A stretch of DNA of 64,000 nt from NVTR01 sp036479015 (GTDB lineage Bacteria; Pseudomonadota; Alphaproteobacteria; Rhodobacterales; Rhodobacteraceae), in assembly GCA_036479015.1 (NCBI GenBank), contig JAZGFB010000007.1, positions 24,140-88,139 of the forward strand, given 5' to 3'. Positions 1 through 9,255 of the stretch are shown one piece after another. The translations under genes were made by a program, and so were the position numbers. The first letter of the stretch is position 1; each line of letters starts with the position of its first letter. The notes under the pieces were generated by a model. That model was not told where the DNA came from, searched no databases, and worked only from the letters and a program-made list of their open reading frames with translations.

Positions 1-17
1 TTGTATGTCTGCCCGTT

Positions 18-623
18 TTAGACCCAAGGTCTTAGCGGCGCTGACTTTGCTTCATATTCATCAATGCTATTGGATTTCTCAAAAGTCAGCCCAATATCGT
101 CCAAACCATTGAGCAAGCAGTGCTTTTGGAAGGCATCAACTTCAAATGAAATGGTGTCACCATCGGATGTGGTGATCTCTTGGGACACCAGATCAATGGA
201 TATTTTCGCATTTGCGCCTTTTTCAGAATCCGCCATCAAAAGCTTTACCTGCTCGGGCGGCAAAACCACCGGCAAAATACCATTTTTTAGGCAGTTGTTG
301 AAAAAGATATCCGCGAAGCTGGTGGAAACAACGCAACGAATGCCAAAATCTAACAATGCCCAAGGCGCATGTTCGCGCGACGATCCACAGCCGAAATTGT
401 CACCGGCAATAATGATCTGAGCGTTTCTATAAGCCGGTTTGTTCAGCACGAATTCTGGTATCTCAGAGCCATCGTCGCCATAGCGCATTTCATCAAAAAG
501 ATTGACGCCAAGGCCGCTTCTTTTGATGGTTTTTAGAAACTGCTTTGGAATGATCATATCGGTGTCGATATTTATCAGCGACATCGGGGCCGCCACGGCA
601 GTTAGTTTTTCAAACTTTTCCAT
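18..623 (-). CDS. leuD: 3-isopropylmalate dehydratase small subunit
   Basis: Small (swivel-domain) subunit of isopropylmalate isomerase, which converts 2-isopropylmalate to 3-isopropylmalate in cytosolic leucine synthesis. The 201-residue length is normal. Seen: the NIDTDMIIPKQF segment near residue 18 and GDNFGCGSSREHAPWAL near residue 74, both hallmarks of the LeuD/aconitase swivel domain. It follows leuC directly: the leuC stop and the leuD start share one base (TAATG, 621-625), which implies translational coupling and equal subunit output. Nothing odd. The gene ends 17 bases from the window edge. Confidence 0.97.
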   Translation of the reverse strand: MEKFEKLTAVAAPMSLINIDTDMIIPKQFLKTIKRSGLGVNLFDEMRYGDDGSEIPEFVLNKPAYRNAQIIIAGDNFGCGSSREHAPWALLDFGIRCVVSTSFADIFFNNCLKNGILPVVLPPEQVKLLMADSEKGANAKISIDLVSQEITTSDGDTISFEVDAFQKHCLLNGLDDIGLTFEKSNSIDEYEAKSAPLRPWV

Positions 624-2029
624 TACAAAACTTTCCTTATATCTGTCAGCCGGCCTGTGAGCGCGGCTGCGGCTGCCATCTGTGGTGAAACCAGATGTGT
701 GCGACCGCCCCGGCCCTGTCGGCCTTCGAAATTTCGGTTACTGGTGGCTGCGCAGCGCTCCCCTGGTGCCAGCTGATCCGGGTTCATTGCCAGACACATG
801 GAGCATCCGGCCAAGCGCCAGTCAAACCCTGCGTCAGTGAATATCTGCGCCAGACCTTCTTTTTCGGCCTGGGCCCGCACCAGACCGGAGCCCGGCACGA
901 TCATGGCCCGCATACCGGCCTTTATTTTCTTGCCTTTAACGATCTCGGCAACGGCGCGGAAATCTTCTATGCGCCCGTTGGTACAGGACCCGATGAACAC
1001 CGTATCAATTTCAATATCGGTCAGCTTCATGCCGGGGGTCAGCCCCATATAGTCAAGCGCCCGCGACACGGCTTTGGATTTGCCTTCATCGAAGTCGTCG
1101 GGCGACGGGATCGTGGCCGAAATCGGCAGCACGTCTTCGGGCGATGTTCCCCAGGTTACCAGGGGTTCAATATCTTCGGCCTTTAGCGTCAGTACCTTGT
1201 CAAATACCGCGTCTTCGTCAGTGAACAGGGTTTGCCACCACGACACCGCATCATCCCATTGCTGCGGAGTTGGGGCATGGGGGCGGCCTTTTACATAGTC
1301 ATAGGTTGTTTGGTCGGGCGCAATAAGCCCGGCGCGGGCGCCGCCCTCAATGGCCATGTTGCAGACTGTCATGCGACCTTCCATTGAAAGATCGCGGATG
1401 GCCTGGCCACAATATTCGATGACGTACCCGGTGCCCCCGGCGGTGCCAGTGGCCCCGATAACGGCCATGGTGATGTCTTTTGCCGTTACCCCAGGGTGCA
1501 GGTGGCCGGTGATTTCGACCTTCATATTCAGGGATTTTTTCTGAATGAGAGTTTGGGTGGCAAGAACATGTTCAACTTCTGATGTGCCAATACCATGGGC
1601 CAACGCGCCAAACGCCCCGTGGGTGGCTGTGTGGCTGTCGCCGCAAACAACAGTCATGCCCGGTAGTGTCCAGCCCTGTTCGGGGCCAACAATATGCACG
1701 ATACCCTGGCGCACATCGTCCACCGGGTAATAGTGAATGCCAAATTCCTTGGCGTTTTTGTCCAGCTCTTCTACCTGTATCCGGCTTTCTTCATTCTTGA
1801 TTCCCAACGCGCGATCGGTCGTCGTGGGAACATTATGATCCGGCACCGCAATGGTTTTTTCCGGGGCGCGAACCGTGCGCCCGGCATTGCGCAGGCCTTC
1901 AAATGCCTGGGGGCTGGTCACTTCGTGCACCAGGTGCCTGTCGATATACAACAGGCTGGTGCCGTCTTCTGTTGCATGCACCAAATGGGCATCCCAGATT
2001 TTATCATAGAGTGTTTTTGCGGTTGTCAT
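623..2029 (-). CDS. leuC: 3-isopropylmalate dehydratase large subunit
   Basis: Catalytic [4Fe-4S] subunit of isopropylmalate isomerase, partner of LeuD in leucine biosynthesis. 468 residues, full length. Seen: the CGDSHTATHGAFGALAHGIG segment, and the cluster cysteines in FIGSCTNGR and AGCSMCLAMNPDQ. First gene of a leuC-leuD operon. The 5' region (2030-2296), shared with the divergent channel gene, contains a 10-bp perfect inverted repeat about 35 bases before the start codon that could serve in regulation (listed separately). The ATG at 2029 is preceded by an AAAGGT-like ribosome site. Confidence 0.97.
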   Translation of the reverse strand: MTTAKTLYDKIWDAHLVHATEDGTSLLYIDRHLVHEVTSPQAFEGLRNAGRTVRAPEKTIAVPDHNVPTTTDRALGIKNEESRIQVEELDKNAKEFGIHYYPVDDVRQGIVHIVGPEQGWTLPGMTVVCGDSHTATHGAFGALAHGIGTSEVEHVLATQTLIQKKSLNMKVEITGHLHPGVTAKDITMAVIGATGTAGGTGYVIEYCGQAIRDLSMEGRMTVCNMAIEGGARAGLIAPDQTTYDYVKGRPHAPTPQQWDDAVSWWQTLFTDEDAVFDKVLTLKAEDIEPLVTWGTSPEDVLPISATIPSPDDFDEGKSKAVSRALDYMGLTPGMKLTDIEIDTVFIGSCTNGRIEDFRAVAEIVKGKKIKAGMRAMIVPGSGLVRAQAEKEGLAQIFTDAGFDWRLAGCSMCLAMNPDQLAPGERCAATSNRNFEGRQGRGGRTHLVSPQMAAAAALTGRLTDIRKVL

Positions 2030-2062
2030 TGGGTTTTACCTTTGAGTTTTAAGGAGAGTCAG

Positions 2063-2095
2063 CGGATTTGGCGTTCGAAAACTATGCCAAATCCG
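2063..2095 (-). promoter_or_regulatory. Leader hairpin / operator candidate before leuC
   Basis: Perfect inverted repeat: CGGATTTGGC at 2063-2072 and GCCAAATCCG at 2086-2095, separated by 13 bases. It lies 34-66 bases upstream of the leuC start, so it could be an RNA hairpin in the leader or a binding site for a dimeric regulator. No U-run follows on the minus strand, so it is not a simple terminator. The structure is seen; the function is inference. Confidence 0.45.
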
Positions 2096-2296
2096 GCTGG
2101 CCTCGGCCGTCATTACAAAAGCGCCAGGGCAGACGGGTATGATCATCCATGTCAAAAACGCGTTTCATACACGCGCAGTATCGTGTCATTCAGAGGCCTT
2201 CAAGGGGGGTGACAAAACCACCTTGCGGTTGGGGCAAAGCAACTTGGCTTGCTATCCCTGACATCGCCGTGTCACAGTTTGCCAGAGGGGACGAAT

Positions 2297-3625
2297 ATGG
2301 AAACTGAAATCCAAGCGGTGCTGGAACAATCTGTTTCGCTTTGGTCAAGCATTACCGCACGCTTTGCCGGGCTGTCATTGTTGCGTGGCCAGATCCAGAT
2401 CGCAATTTTGATCGGTTGCTTTGCAGTGGCGTTTGCCATGCGCAGTTGGTTCGGGCCCAAAATACACGATTGGATGCGGGCGCGGGATGGCTGGCCAAAA
2501 TGGCGGCTGCGGCTGTTGGTCATTGCCCATAAGCGGCTGCAACTTATCTTTTTTGTGCTGCTGGCCTGGGGCGCGAATGCGATTATGGCGCAGATAAAGG
2601 TGTTTCCGTCCTGGCGAAATTTTCTGGTGCTGTTTGCCAGCATCGCCACCGCCTGGTTGTTGGTTAGTCTTGCCGCCCGGCTGATACATAACCCATTGCT
2701 GCGACGCGTAGTCACCTGGAGCGTGACAATTTACGTGACGCTGTTTTATCTGGGCCTGCTTGTACCGTTCTCGACGTTCCTTGACGGATTGGCCATTCAG
2801 TTCGGCGAATTCCGCCTGTCGGTTCTGGCCATCGTTAAGGCGTTGGTTGTCACGGGTATTTTGTTCGCTATGGCGCGCGCCCTGTCGACGGGGGCAAGCA
2901 AGCGCATCCGGGACAGTCGCGATATTTCACCGTCCATGCAGGTGCTTATGACCAAGGCCCTGCAAATTGGCCTGTATGGGGCCGCATTTTTCATTGGGTT
3001 AAAGGCGGTCGGGTTTGACCTGACGGGTCTGGCGGTGCTGTCAGGTGCCATTGGTATCGGCTTGGGTTTTGGTCTGCAAAAAGTGGTGTCTAACCTGGTT
3101 TCCGGGGTCATCATTCTGTTGGATAAATCGATTAAACCGGGGGATGTTATTTCGTTGGGGGAAACCTTTGGGTGGATCAACACACTGGGCGCGCGCTATG
3201 TATCAGTTGTCACCCGAGATGGCCGTGAATTCCTGATCCCCAATGAGGATTTGATCACATCACAGGTGGTGAACTGGTCCCATTCAAACGACTTTGTTAG
3301 GTTGGATATCCCGTTTGGCACCGCATATTCTGATGACCCGCATAAGGTGCGAAAACTGGCCATTGAAGCCGCTAAAGGCGTGACCCGCGTGCTAAGCCAT
3401 AAGTCCCCGGTCTGCCACATCGTCGGTTTTGGCGACAGTTCTGTGGATTACCTGCTGCGGTTTTGGATAAAGGACCCCACCGGCGGGCTGACCAATATTC
3501 GGGGCAATGTGTATTTGGCCCTGTGGGACAAATTCAAAGAAAATGACATATCGTTCCCGTTCCCACAGCGCGAAGTGCGGATGTTGGGCGGTGAGGGCCC
3601 GAAAGTGGATGCTGCCGTTGACTGA
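2297..3625 (+). CDS. MscS-family mechanosensitive ion channel
   Basis: Small-conductance mechanosensitive channel of the inner membrane, expected to release solutes on hypo-osmotic shock. 442 residues from ATG 2297, chosen because AGAGGGGA precedes it; an upstream in-frame TTG at 2249 is less likely. Seen: about five to six hydrophobic segments, then the family's pore helix and beta-domain entry (GAIGIGLGFGLQKVVSNLVS, then IILLDKSIKPGDVI), and a soluble C-terminal domain with FLIPNEDL and VVNWSH. The longer N-terminus suggests extra membrane helices relative to E. coli MscS, as in medium-size MscS homologues. Divergent from leuC; no operon partner. Confidence 0.93.
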   Translation: METEIQAVLEQSVSLWSSITARFAGLSLLRGQIQIAILIGCFAVAFAMRSWFGPKIHDWMRARDGWPKWRLRLLVIAHKRLQLIFFVLLAWGANAIMAQIKVFPSWRNFLVLFASIATAWLLVSLAARLIHNPLLRRVVTWSVTIYVTLFYLGLLVPFSTFLDGLAIQFGEFRLSVLAIVKALVVTGILFAMARALSTGASKRIRDSRDISPSMQVLMTKALQIGLYGAAFFIGLKAVGFDLTGLAVLSGAIGIGLGFGLQKVVSNLVSGVIILLDKSIKPGDVISLGETFGWINTLGARYVSVVTRDGREFLIPNEDLITSQVVNWSHSNDFVRLDIPFGTAYSDDPHKVRKLAIEAAKGVTRVLSHKSPVCHIVGFGDSSVDYLLRFWIKDPTGGLTNIRGNVYLALWDKFKENDISFPFPQREVRMLGGEGPKVDAAVD

Positions 3626-3651
3626 TTTGGGTAGGCCCGGAACCTGACGGT

Positions 3652-3670
3652 TTAGTAATTAATTTACTAA
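3652..3670. promoter_or_regulatory. AT-rich palindrome upstream of rsfS
   Basis: TTAGTAA (3652-3658) and TTACTAA (3664-3670) form a perfect 7-bp inverted repeat around TTAAT. It lies between the channel gene and rsfS, in an otherwise GC-rich stretch. It could be an operator or part of the promoter of the rsfS operon. No T-run follows, so termination of the upstream gene is unlikely. Function is inference. Confidence 0.3.
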
Positions 3671-3729
3671 CGTTTGTTGAGAATCCGCCGCGCCGATGTT
3701 ACCTATTGACTAAGGCCCGCACCGGGGGC

Positions 3730-4176
3730 ATGTCGGTGCTGATTAAAGGGGAACCGACTCCTGTCAAACAATCTCAGGTACCGCGCAAAGTGACCGCTTC
3801 CAAGCCAACAAAAAAACGTAGCAGCAAGAGACCTGGTGGTGATCGGCTTCTAAAGTTTGTTCTGTCGTGTCTTAACGAAGACAAAGCCGAAGATATTGTG
3901 TCGATTGATCTGGATGGCAAATCTGAAATCGCAGATTTCATGGTGGTGTGTTCCGGGCGGTCAACCCGCCAGGTTACCGCGCTGGCTGAGAAAGTCGGCG
4001 ATAAGATTAAGCACGAATTCAACGTGATTAGCAAAATCGAAGGCAAAGATCAGGGCGACTGGGTGCTGGTTGATGCAGGCGACGTGATTGTCCATATTTT
4101 CCGCCCTGAAGTTCGGGAATTTTATCAGCTTGAAAAGCTGTGGACGGATCTTGGGCAGCCCGCCAAGAATACTTGA
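3730..4176 (+). CDS. rsfS: Ribosomal silencing factor RsfS
   Basis: RsfS (Iojap/YbeB family) binds ribosomal protein L14 and blocks joining of 30S and 50S subunits when nutrients are scarce. 148 residues from ATG 3730; a TTG at 3706 is the alternative start. The first ~35 residues are basic and low-complexity (many Lys/Ser), longer than in E. coli RsfS. The family core follows: SIDLDGKSEIADFMVVCSG, then DWVLVDAGDVIVHIF and FYQLEKLW near the C-terminus. The stop overlaps the rlmH start (TGATG), so the two are translationally coupled. Confidence 0.95.
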   Translation: MSVLIKGEPTPVKQSQVPRKVTASKPTKKRSSKRPGGDRLLKFVLSCLNEDKAEDIVSIDLDGKSEIADFMVVCSGRSTRQVTALAEKVGDKIKHEFNVISKIEGKDQGDWVLVDAGDVIVHIFRPEVREFYQLEKLWTDLGQPAKNT

Positions 4177-4646
4177 TGAAAATCAATATCTGCGCTGTTG
4201 GCCGTTTGAAGTCAGGACCGGAAAGGTCGTTGATAGATGATTACAGCAGCAGATTTGATCGCACCGGCCGCGCCTTGGGGTTGGGCCCGCTAAATATTAT
4301 CGAAATTGAAGATCGTAACAACGGTGGCCTGCCTGTCGAGGCGGCGCTGTTGGAAAAGGCCAGCCCCGCCGGATCAATATTATGTGCGCTGGATGAGCAT
4401 GGGCCGATGATTAGTTCACCGGAATTTGCGGATAAGTTGGCCAGGTGGCGCGATTTCGGCAATGCCCAGGTGACATTCATTATTGGCGGGGCTGATGGCA
4501 TCCATCCTGATCTGCTGGCCAAAGCCGAAACCAAGATTTCATTGGGAAAAATGGTTTGGCCGCATATGTTGGCCCGGGTCATGCTGGCTGAGCAATTGTA
4601 CCGCGCTGCAAGCATTCTTGCGGGCAAACCCTATCACCGATACTAA
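4176..4646 (+). CDS. rlmH: 23S rRNA (pseudouridine1915-N3)-methyltransferase
   Basis: SPOUT-class methyltransferase that modifies pseudouridine 1915 of 23S rRNA in the assembled 70S ribosome. 156 residues, the usual family size, with the SAM-knot glycines in FIIGGADG and the diagnostic C-terminal HRY. The start at 4176 is chosen over the upstream frame because MKINICAVGR is the conserved N-terminus and overlaps the rsfS stop by one base. The rsfS-rlmH pairing is widely conserved in bacteria. Confidence 0.97.
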   Translation: MKINICAVGRLKSGPERSLIDDYSSRFDRTGRALGLGPLNIIEIEDRNNGGLPVEAALLEKASPAGSILCALDEHGPMISSPEFADKLARWRDFGNAQVTFIIGGADGIHPDLLAKAETKISLGKMVWPHMLARVMLAEQLYRAASILAGKPYHRY

Positions 4647-4739
4647 CGGCTTACATTTTTCAGGCATTCATTCTGATGGATTGATATGCTTTTTTCACGG
4701 GGCACCGCGTGCCTGCCACAACTGTCAAAAGGGTCACCG

Positions 4740-6263
4740 ATGCAGACACCAAAACCGGTCATACTATGTATTCTTGATGGCTGGGGTGACAGCGACAGCC
4801 GTGAAGGCAACGCCCCAAAGCTGGCCGATACACCGGTATTTGATCAGCTTAGGGCCAGCTGCCCGAACGCCAGCCTAATAACACACGGGCCAGATGTGGG
4901 GCTGCCGGCGGGCCAAATGGGCAATTCCGAAGTCGGCCACACCAACATTGGTGCCGGGCGGGTTGTGGCGATGGACCTTGGCCAAATTGATCTGGCCATT
5001 GAAGACGGTTCATTTTTCCAAAACCCGGAATTGCTGAAATTCAGTGCCAAGTTGAAAGAAACCGGCGGGGCAGCGCACCTGTTGGGCGTGGTGTCAGACG
5101 GTGGCGTCCATGGCCATATTAACCATATGAAAGCCGCGGTGAAGGCGCTGACAGATGCCGGGGTGCAGGTGGTGATCCATGCGGTGACTGATGGGCGCGA
5201 TGTGGCACCTGTGTCGGCGGAGAAATATTTTGATGACTTAGAGAAGGACCTGCCAGCGGGCGTTCGCATTGCAACTTTGTCGGGCCGGTATTTCGCGCTT
5301 GACCGGGACAACCGGTGGGAACGGGTCAACAAAGCCTATCGGACAATTGTCAGTGGTGAGGGCGAACACCATGCGGGGGCCAGCACGGCGGACGTGCTGG
5401 AAAGTGCGTATAACGCAGGCGTAACTGATGAGTTCATTCCGCCAACGGTGTTGGGGGATTATGCGGGGTTTCTGGATGGCGACGGGTTGTTTTGCCTGAA
5501 TTTTCGCGCTGATCGGGCCCGTGAAATTTTGGCGGCCATCGGTGCGCCGGGGTTTGACGGGTTTGCTACAGGGACCCGGCCCAAACTGGCCGCGATGCTG
5601 GGCATGGTCGATTATTCCCAATCCCACAGCCAATACATGACCGCCTGTTACCCGAAACCGACCCTTAAGAACACGCTGGGGCATTGGGTGGCAAAGCAAG
5701 GCCTGACGCAATTTCGCATCGCTGAAACCGAAAAGTACCCCCATGTGACGTTCTTTCTAAACGGCGGGGTCGAAGCGCCCGAAACCGGTGAAATACGCTT
5801 TATGCCCCCCAGTCCGAAAGTCGCGACATATGACATACAGCCAGAAATGTCCGCCGGTGATGTGACCGATAATTTGGTTGATGCCATTGGCTCGGGTTAC
5901 GATCTTATTGTGGTGAACTACGCCAACCCTGACATGGTTGGGCATACCGGCGATGTGGCGGCGGCAGTTGCTGCCTGTGAAGCTGTGGATCAGGGGTTGG
6001 CGCGGGTTGTGGACGCAGTCAAAGCCGCGGGTGGCGCGATGATTGTGACGGCAGATCACGGTAATTGTGAAACCATGATTGACCCGATAACGGGTGAACC
6101 CCACACGTCCCACACCACCAATTTGGTGCCTGTCATTGTTCTGGGTGCACCCGATAATTCCACTATGCGGTCGGGCCGTTTGGCCGACCTTGCACCGACT
6201 TTGCTTGATCTGATGAACCTGCCAACGCCAGCAGAAATGACCGGGGAAAGTCTGTTGTCCTGA
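4740..6263 (+). CDS. gpmI: 2,3-bisphosphoglycerate-independent phosphoglycerate mutase
   Basis: Mn-dependent mutase interconverting 3- and 2-phosphoglycerate in glycolysis and gluconeogenesis. 507 residues from ATG 4740, chosen because AAAGGG lies just upstream and because the alkaline-phosphatase-fold start VILCILDGWG follows; an earlier ATG at 4686 would add 18 unrelated residues. Seen: GNSEVGHTNIGAG with the catalytic serine, HAVTDGRDVAP, and metal-site motifs NYANPDMVGHTG and VTADHGNCE. The stop overlaps the next start (TGATG at 6261-6265). Confidence 0.97.
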   Translation: MQTPKPVILCILDGWGDSDSREGNAPKLADTPVFDQLRASCPNASLITHGPDVGLPAGQMGNSEVGHTNIGAGRVVAMDLGQIDLAIEDGSFFQNPELLKFSAKLKETGGAAHLLGVVSDGGVHGHINHMKAAVKALTDAGVQVVIHAVTDGRDVAPVSAEKYFDDLEKDLPAGVRIATLSGRYFALDRDNRWERVNKAYRTIVSGEGEHHAGASTADVLESAYNAGVTDEFIPPTVLGDYAGFLDGDGLFCLNFRADRAREILAAIGAPGFDGFATGTRPKLAAMLGMVDYSQSHSQYMTACYPKPTLKNTLGHWVAKQGLTQFRIAETEKYPHVTFFLNGGVEAPETGEIRFMPPSPKVATYDIQPEMSAGDVTDNLVDAIGSGYDLIVVNYANPDMVGHTGDVAAAVAACEAVDQGLARVVDAVKAAGGAMIVTADHGNCETMIDPITGEPHTSHTTNLVPVIVLGAPDNSTMRSGRLADLAPTLLDLMNLPTPAEMTGESLLS

Positions 6264-7399
6264 TGAATAAGATACTGGTTAGTCTGCAAATATTGAGCCT
6301 TATTGCACTGCCGGCCTTTGCCGCAAGTGGCCCGGCTGAGCTGGCCCGTAAGGCTATGGAAAACCTGGATCAGGCGCATTTATCACTGGGTGAAGCATCT
6401 GGCGCCAATGACCGGGTGCGCGCCCTTAGCCAGGCCATTCGCGCGTTTGAGCAGGGGCTTAATGCCCTGCGTGACAGCCTGCGTCGCACCGCCCTGCAAG
6501 AGGCCGCATTGACCCGAGAATTTGAAGCCGAAAGCCAAAGCGTGTCACAATTGCTGGGCGTCTTACTGTCAATTGACGCATCAACCGGGCCGGTAAGTTT
6601 GCTGCACCCAACCGGCCCCTTGGGGGCGGCGCGCTCTGGTATGATTGTTTCTGAAATTACGCCAGCCATACAAGCCGAGGCCGACGCCATACGCCGAATT
6701 CTTGAAGAGGTGACACAGTTGCGAAGCCTGCAACTGGATGCGGCGACAACCCTGAAATCAGGGTTAACAGGCCTGCAAAATGCCCGGACCAGTCTGAACC
6801 AGGCAATTTCCGAGCGCACCCAATTACCAAAAAGATATCTTGCCGACCCAGCAAATATTCAGAGCCTGATTAACAGCGCCGAAACCCTGGACGGGTTTGC
6901 AAGCGGGCTGGTCGAAATTGACTATACCCAAGATGCGGCCACCGGGATCAGGCAATTCTCTGATGCACAGGGCACGCTGTCATTGCCGGTCTCTGGCCAG
7001 ATGTTGCGCAAGTTCAACGAATTTGATGCAGCTGGTGTAAGTCGCCCCGGTCTGGTTATTGCCACCCGACCCCAAGCATTGGTGACAGCGCCCTGGCCCG
7101 CGACACTGCGTTATAGTGGGCCGCTATTAGACTACGGAAATGTGATAATACTTGAACCTGATTCAGGCACGCTTTTGGTGTTGGCGGGGTTGGAAACCGT
7201 GTATGGTGAAGCTGGGCAAGTACTTGCCCTTGATGATGCTCTTGGGTTAATGGGTGGATCTGCGCCGGACCCGAACGGGTTTATTGACAACACGTCAAGC
7301 GCCCCCGGTTCCGAAGCGACAGAAACGCTTTATATAGAGTTGCGATTGAACGGTAAGCCGGTTGACCCGGCGATCTGGTTTAAACAGACAAAGGAATAA
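6263..7399 (+). CDS. EnvC-like murein hydrolase activator (degenerate LytM)
   Basis: Periplasmic protein of the EnvC/LytM group, expected to activate a peptidoglycan amidase at division. 378 residues: signal peptide 1-20 (cut near AFA-AS), a long alpha-helical coiled-coil region to about residue 210, then a C-terminal M23-like fold with GNVIILEPDSGTLLVLAGLE. The zinc ligands (HxH) of active LytM enzymes are not visible, which fits an activator rather than a hydrolase. Sits between gpmI and ctpA, an order common in alphaproteobacteria. Its start is coupled to the gpmI stop. Confidence 0.85.
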   Translation: MNKILVSLQILSLIALPAFAASGPAELARKAMENLDQAHLSLGEASGANDRVRALSQAIRAFEQGLNALRDSLRRTALQEAALTREFEAESQSVSQLLGVLLSIDASTGPVSLLHPTGPLGAARSGMIVSEITPAIQAEADAIRRILEEVTQLRSLQLDAATTLKSGLTGLQNARTSLNQAISERTQLPKRYLADPANIQSLINSAETLDGFASGLVEIDYTQDAATGIRQFSDAQGTLSLPVSGQMLRKFNEFDAAGVSRPGLVIATRPQALVTAPWPATLRYSGPLLDYGNVIILEPDSGTLLVLAGLETVYGEAGQVLALDDALGLMGGSAPDPNGFIDNTSSAPGSEATETLYIELRLNGKPVDPAIWFKQTKE

Positions 7400-7406
7400 C
7401 CAAAAG

Positions 7407-8741
7407 ATGAAGAAATTCGCTATGGCCGCAGTTGGTGGCATTATTGCCGGTACAGTTCTGACAACCCAGATTGCCGGCCCGCTTTTGGCGCAGGAAAGCC
7501 AGCGAAATGCATCCGTCTATGAGCAGCTTGATCTTTTTGGTGATATTTTTGAGCGTATCCGCGCGCAATACGTGGAAGAAGTTGATGAAAGCGACCTGAT
7601 TGAGGCCGCGATTAACGGTATGCTGACCTCACTTGATCCCCATTCCAGCTATCTGTCCCCTGACGACGCCACTGACATGCGTGAGCAAACGCGCGGCGAA
7701 TTTGGCGGGCTGGGCATCGAAGTTACCCACGAAGAAGGCTTTGTGAAAGTTATTACACCAATGGACGACACCCCGGCCGACAGGGCGGGAATAGAGGCCG
7801 GAGATTTTATCACCCATGTAAACGGGGAAAGCCTGCTGGGCCTGGGGCTGGATGAGGCGGTTGTGCTGATGAAGGGCCCCATTGGGTCGGAAATTATCAT
7901 CACGGTCGTGCGTGAAGATGTTGATGAACCGTTTGACGTTTCGATTGTCCGCGACACGATCAAATTGACGGCTGTGCGCAGCCGCGCCGAAGGTAACAGC
8001 GTGGTTATGCGCATCGCGACGTTCAACGATCAGACCTATCCCAACCTTGCTGACGGGATCGCCAAAACAATTGAAGAACTGGGCGGCATTGAAAATGTCG
8101 ACGGTTTCGTGATTGATCTGCGCAACAACCCCGGCGGTTTGTTGAACCAGGCAATCAGGGTTTCTGATGCGTTTCTGAACGCTGGTGAAATTGTTTCGAC
8201 GCGGGGGCGTGATCCGCAAAGTGGTGATCGTTACAATGCCGTGGAGGGTGATCTTGCCCAGGGGTTGCCGGTTGTGGTTTTGATCAATGGCGGCTCTGCT
8301 TCAGCCTCTGAAATTGTTGCCGGTGCTTTGCAGGACCACCGGCGCGCCATCATTGTTGGCACTAAGAGCTTTGGCAAAGGGTCGGTGCAGACGGTTATGC
8401 CACTGCGGTCTGATGGCGCCATGCGGCTGACAACTGCACGCTATTATACGCCTTCTGGGCGTTCAATTCAGGCGCTTGGGGTGTCACCGGATATCATAGT
8501 TGAACAACCCCGCCGCAAGCCACCGTCAGAGGATGCAGAGGATACCGGTCGGCGCGACCGGACCGAGGCCGACCTGCGCGGATCGTTAAACAACGACAGC
8601 CTGACCGAAGATGAGATTGCCCAAATTGAAGCCGACCGCGCCGCTGCTAAGGCCGCCGCAAAGCTGCGGGACAATGATTTTCAACTGGCCTATGCAATTG
8701 ACATCTTAAAGGGGTTATCTGCCCTCAATTTCCAAAAATAG
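7407..8741 (+). CDS. ctpA: S41 family C-terminal processing peptidase
   Basis: Periplasmic serine protease of the CtpA/Prc group, thought to trim envelope proteins and peptidoglycan hydrolases. 444 residues from ATG 7407 (AAAGGAATAA upstream). Seen: an N-terminal signal/anchor, LDPHSSYLSPDD, a PDZ domain around residues 95-175 (GGLGIEV, GIEAGDFITHVNG), and the catalytic Ser-Lys dyad in GGSASASEIVAGAL and GTKSFGKGSVQT. The tail is rich in charged residues. Adjacent to the LytM-type activator, so a shared role in cell-wall turnover is plausible. Confidence 0.95.
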   Translation: MKKFAMAAVGGIIAGTVLTTQIAGPLLAQESQRNASVYEQLDLFGDIFERIRAQYVEEVDESDLIEAAINGMLTSLDPHSSYLSPDDATDMREQTRGEFGGLGIEVTHEEGFVKVITPMDDTPADRAGIEAGDFITHVNGESLLGLGLDEAVVLMKGPIGSEIIITVVREDVDEPFDVSIVRDTIKLTAVRSRAEGNSVVMRIATFNDQTYPNLADGIAKTIEELGGIENVDGFVIDLRNNPGGLLNQAIRVSDAFLNAGEIVSTRGRDPQSGDRYNAVEGDLAQGLPVVVLINGGSASASEIVAGALQDHRRAIIVGTKSFGKGSVQTVMPLRSDGAMRLTTARYYTPSGRSIQALGVSPDIIVEQPRRKPPSEDAEDTGRRDRTEADLRGSLNNDSLTEDEIAQIEADRAAAKAAAKLRDNDFQLAYAIDILKGLSALNFQK

Positions 8742-8755
8742 ACGGCCGTTTACAT

Positions 8756-9238
8756 ATGACACCTGACGAGATTTCTATGCTGCCATATCGCCCGAATGTA
8801 GGCATTATGCTGGTCAACCAGACCGGGGGTGTATTTGTGGCGCAGCGGCTTGATAGCCCTGGATCGGCCTGGCAAATGCCCCAGGGTGGCATCGACAGTG
8901 GCGAAGAACCACGCGGTGCTGCATTGCGCGAACTGGAGGAGGAAACCGGCGTCAGCCCCGAACAGGTGGATGTATTGGGGGCTTTGCCGGAATGGCTGTA
9001 TTATGATTTTCCCGCGGATCTGGTTTCAAAGGTAGCCAAGGGGCGCTTTAAGGGGCAAAAGCAGCGTTGGTTTCTGATGCGTTTTCTGGGCAGTGACAGC
9101 GATATCAATATTGACACTGAGCACCCGGAATTTTCCGAATGGAAATGGGTTGAGCACACCCAACTGGTTGCCAATATTGTCCCGTTCAAACGCGACGTGT
9201 ACCAGCGGGTTATTGATGAATTCAAACCCCTGTTTTAG
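8756..9238 (+). CDS. rppH: RNA pyrophosphohydrolase
   Basis: Nudix hydrolase that removes pyrophosphate from the 5' end of mRNAs and so triggers RNase E-dependent decay. 160 residues. Seen: the RppH-type start LPYRPNVGIMLVN, QMPQGGIDSGE leading into a complete Nudix box with RELEEETGV, and the RppH signature WLYYDFP followed by GQKQRWFLMRF. Last gene of the rsfS-to-rppH series, 14 bases after ctpA. Convergent with the next minus-strand gene. Confidence 0.95.
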   Translation: MTPDEISMLPYRPNVGIMLVNQTGGVFVAQRLDSPGSAWQMPQGGIDSGEEPRGAALRELEEETGVSPEQVDVLGALPEWLYYDFPADLVSKVAKGRFKGQKQRWFLMRFLGSDSDINIDTEHPEFSEWKWVEHTQLVANIVPFKRDVYQRVIDEFKPLF

Positions 9239-9255
9239 GTCTAAATCGTAGTGAT

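Noticed and set aside
5238..5744. 168-codon minus-strand frame inside gpmI
   Set aside because: Antisense to a well-supported phosphoglycerate mutase; no domain or ribosome site.
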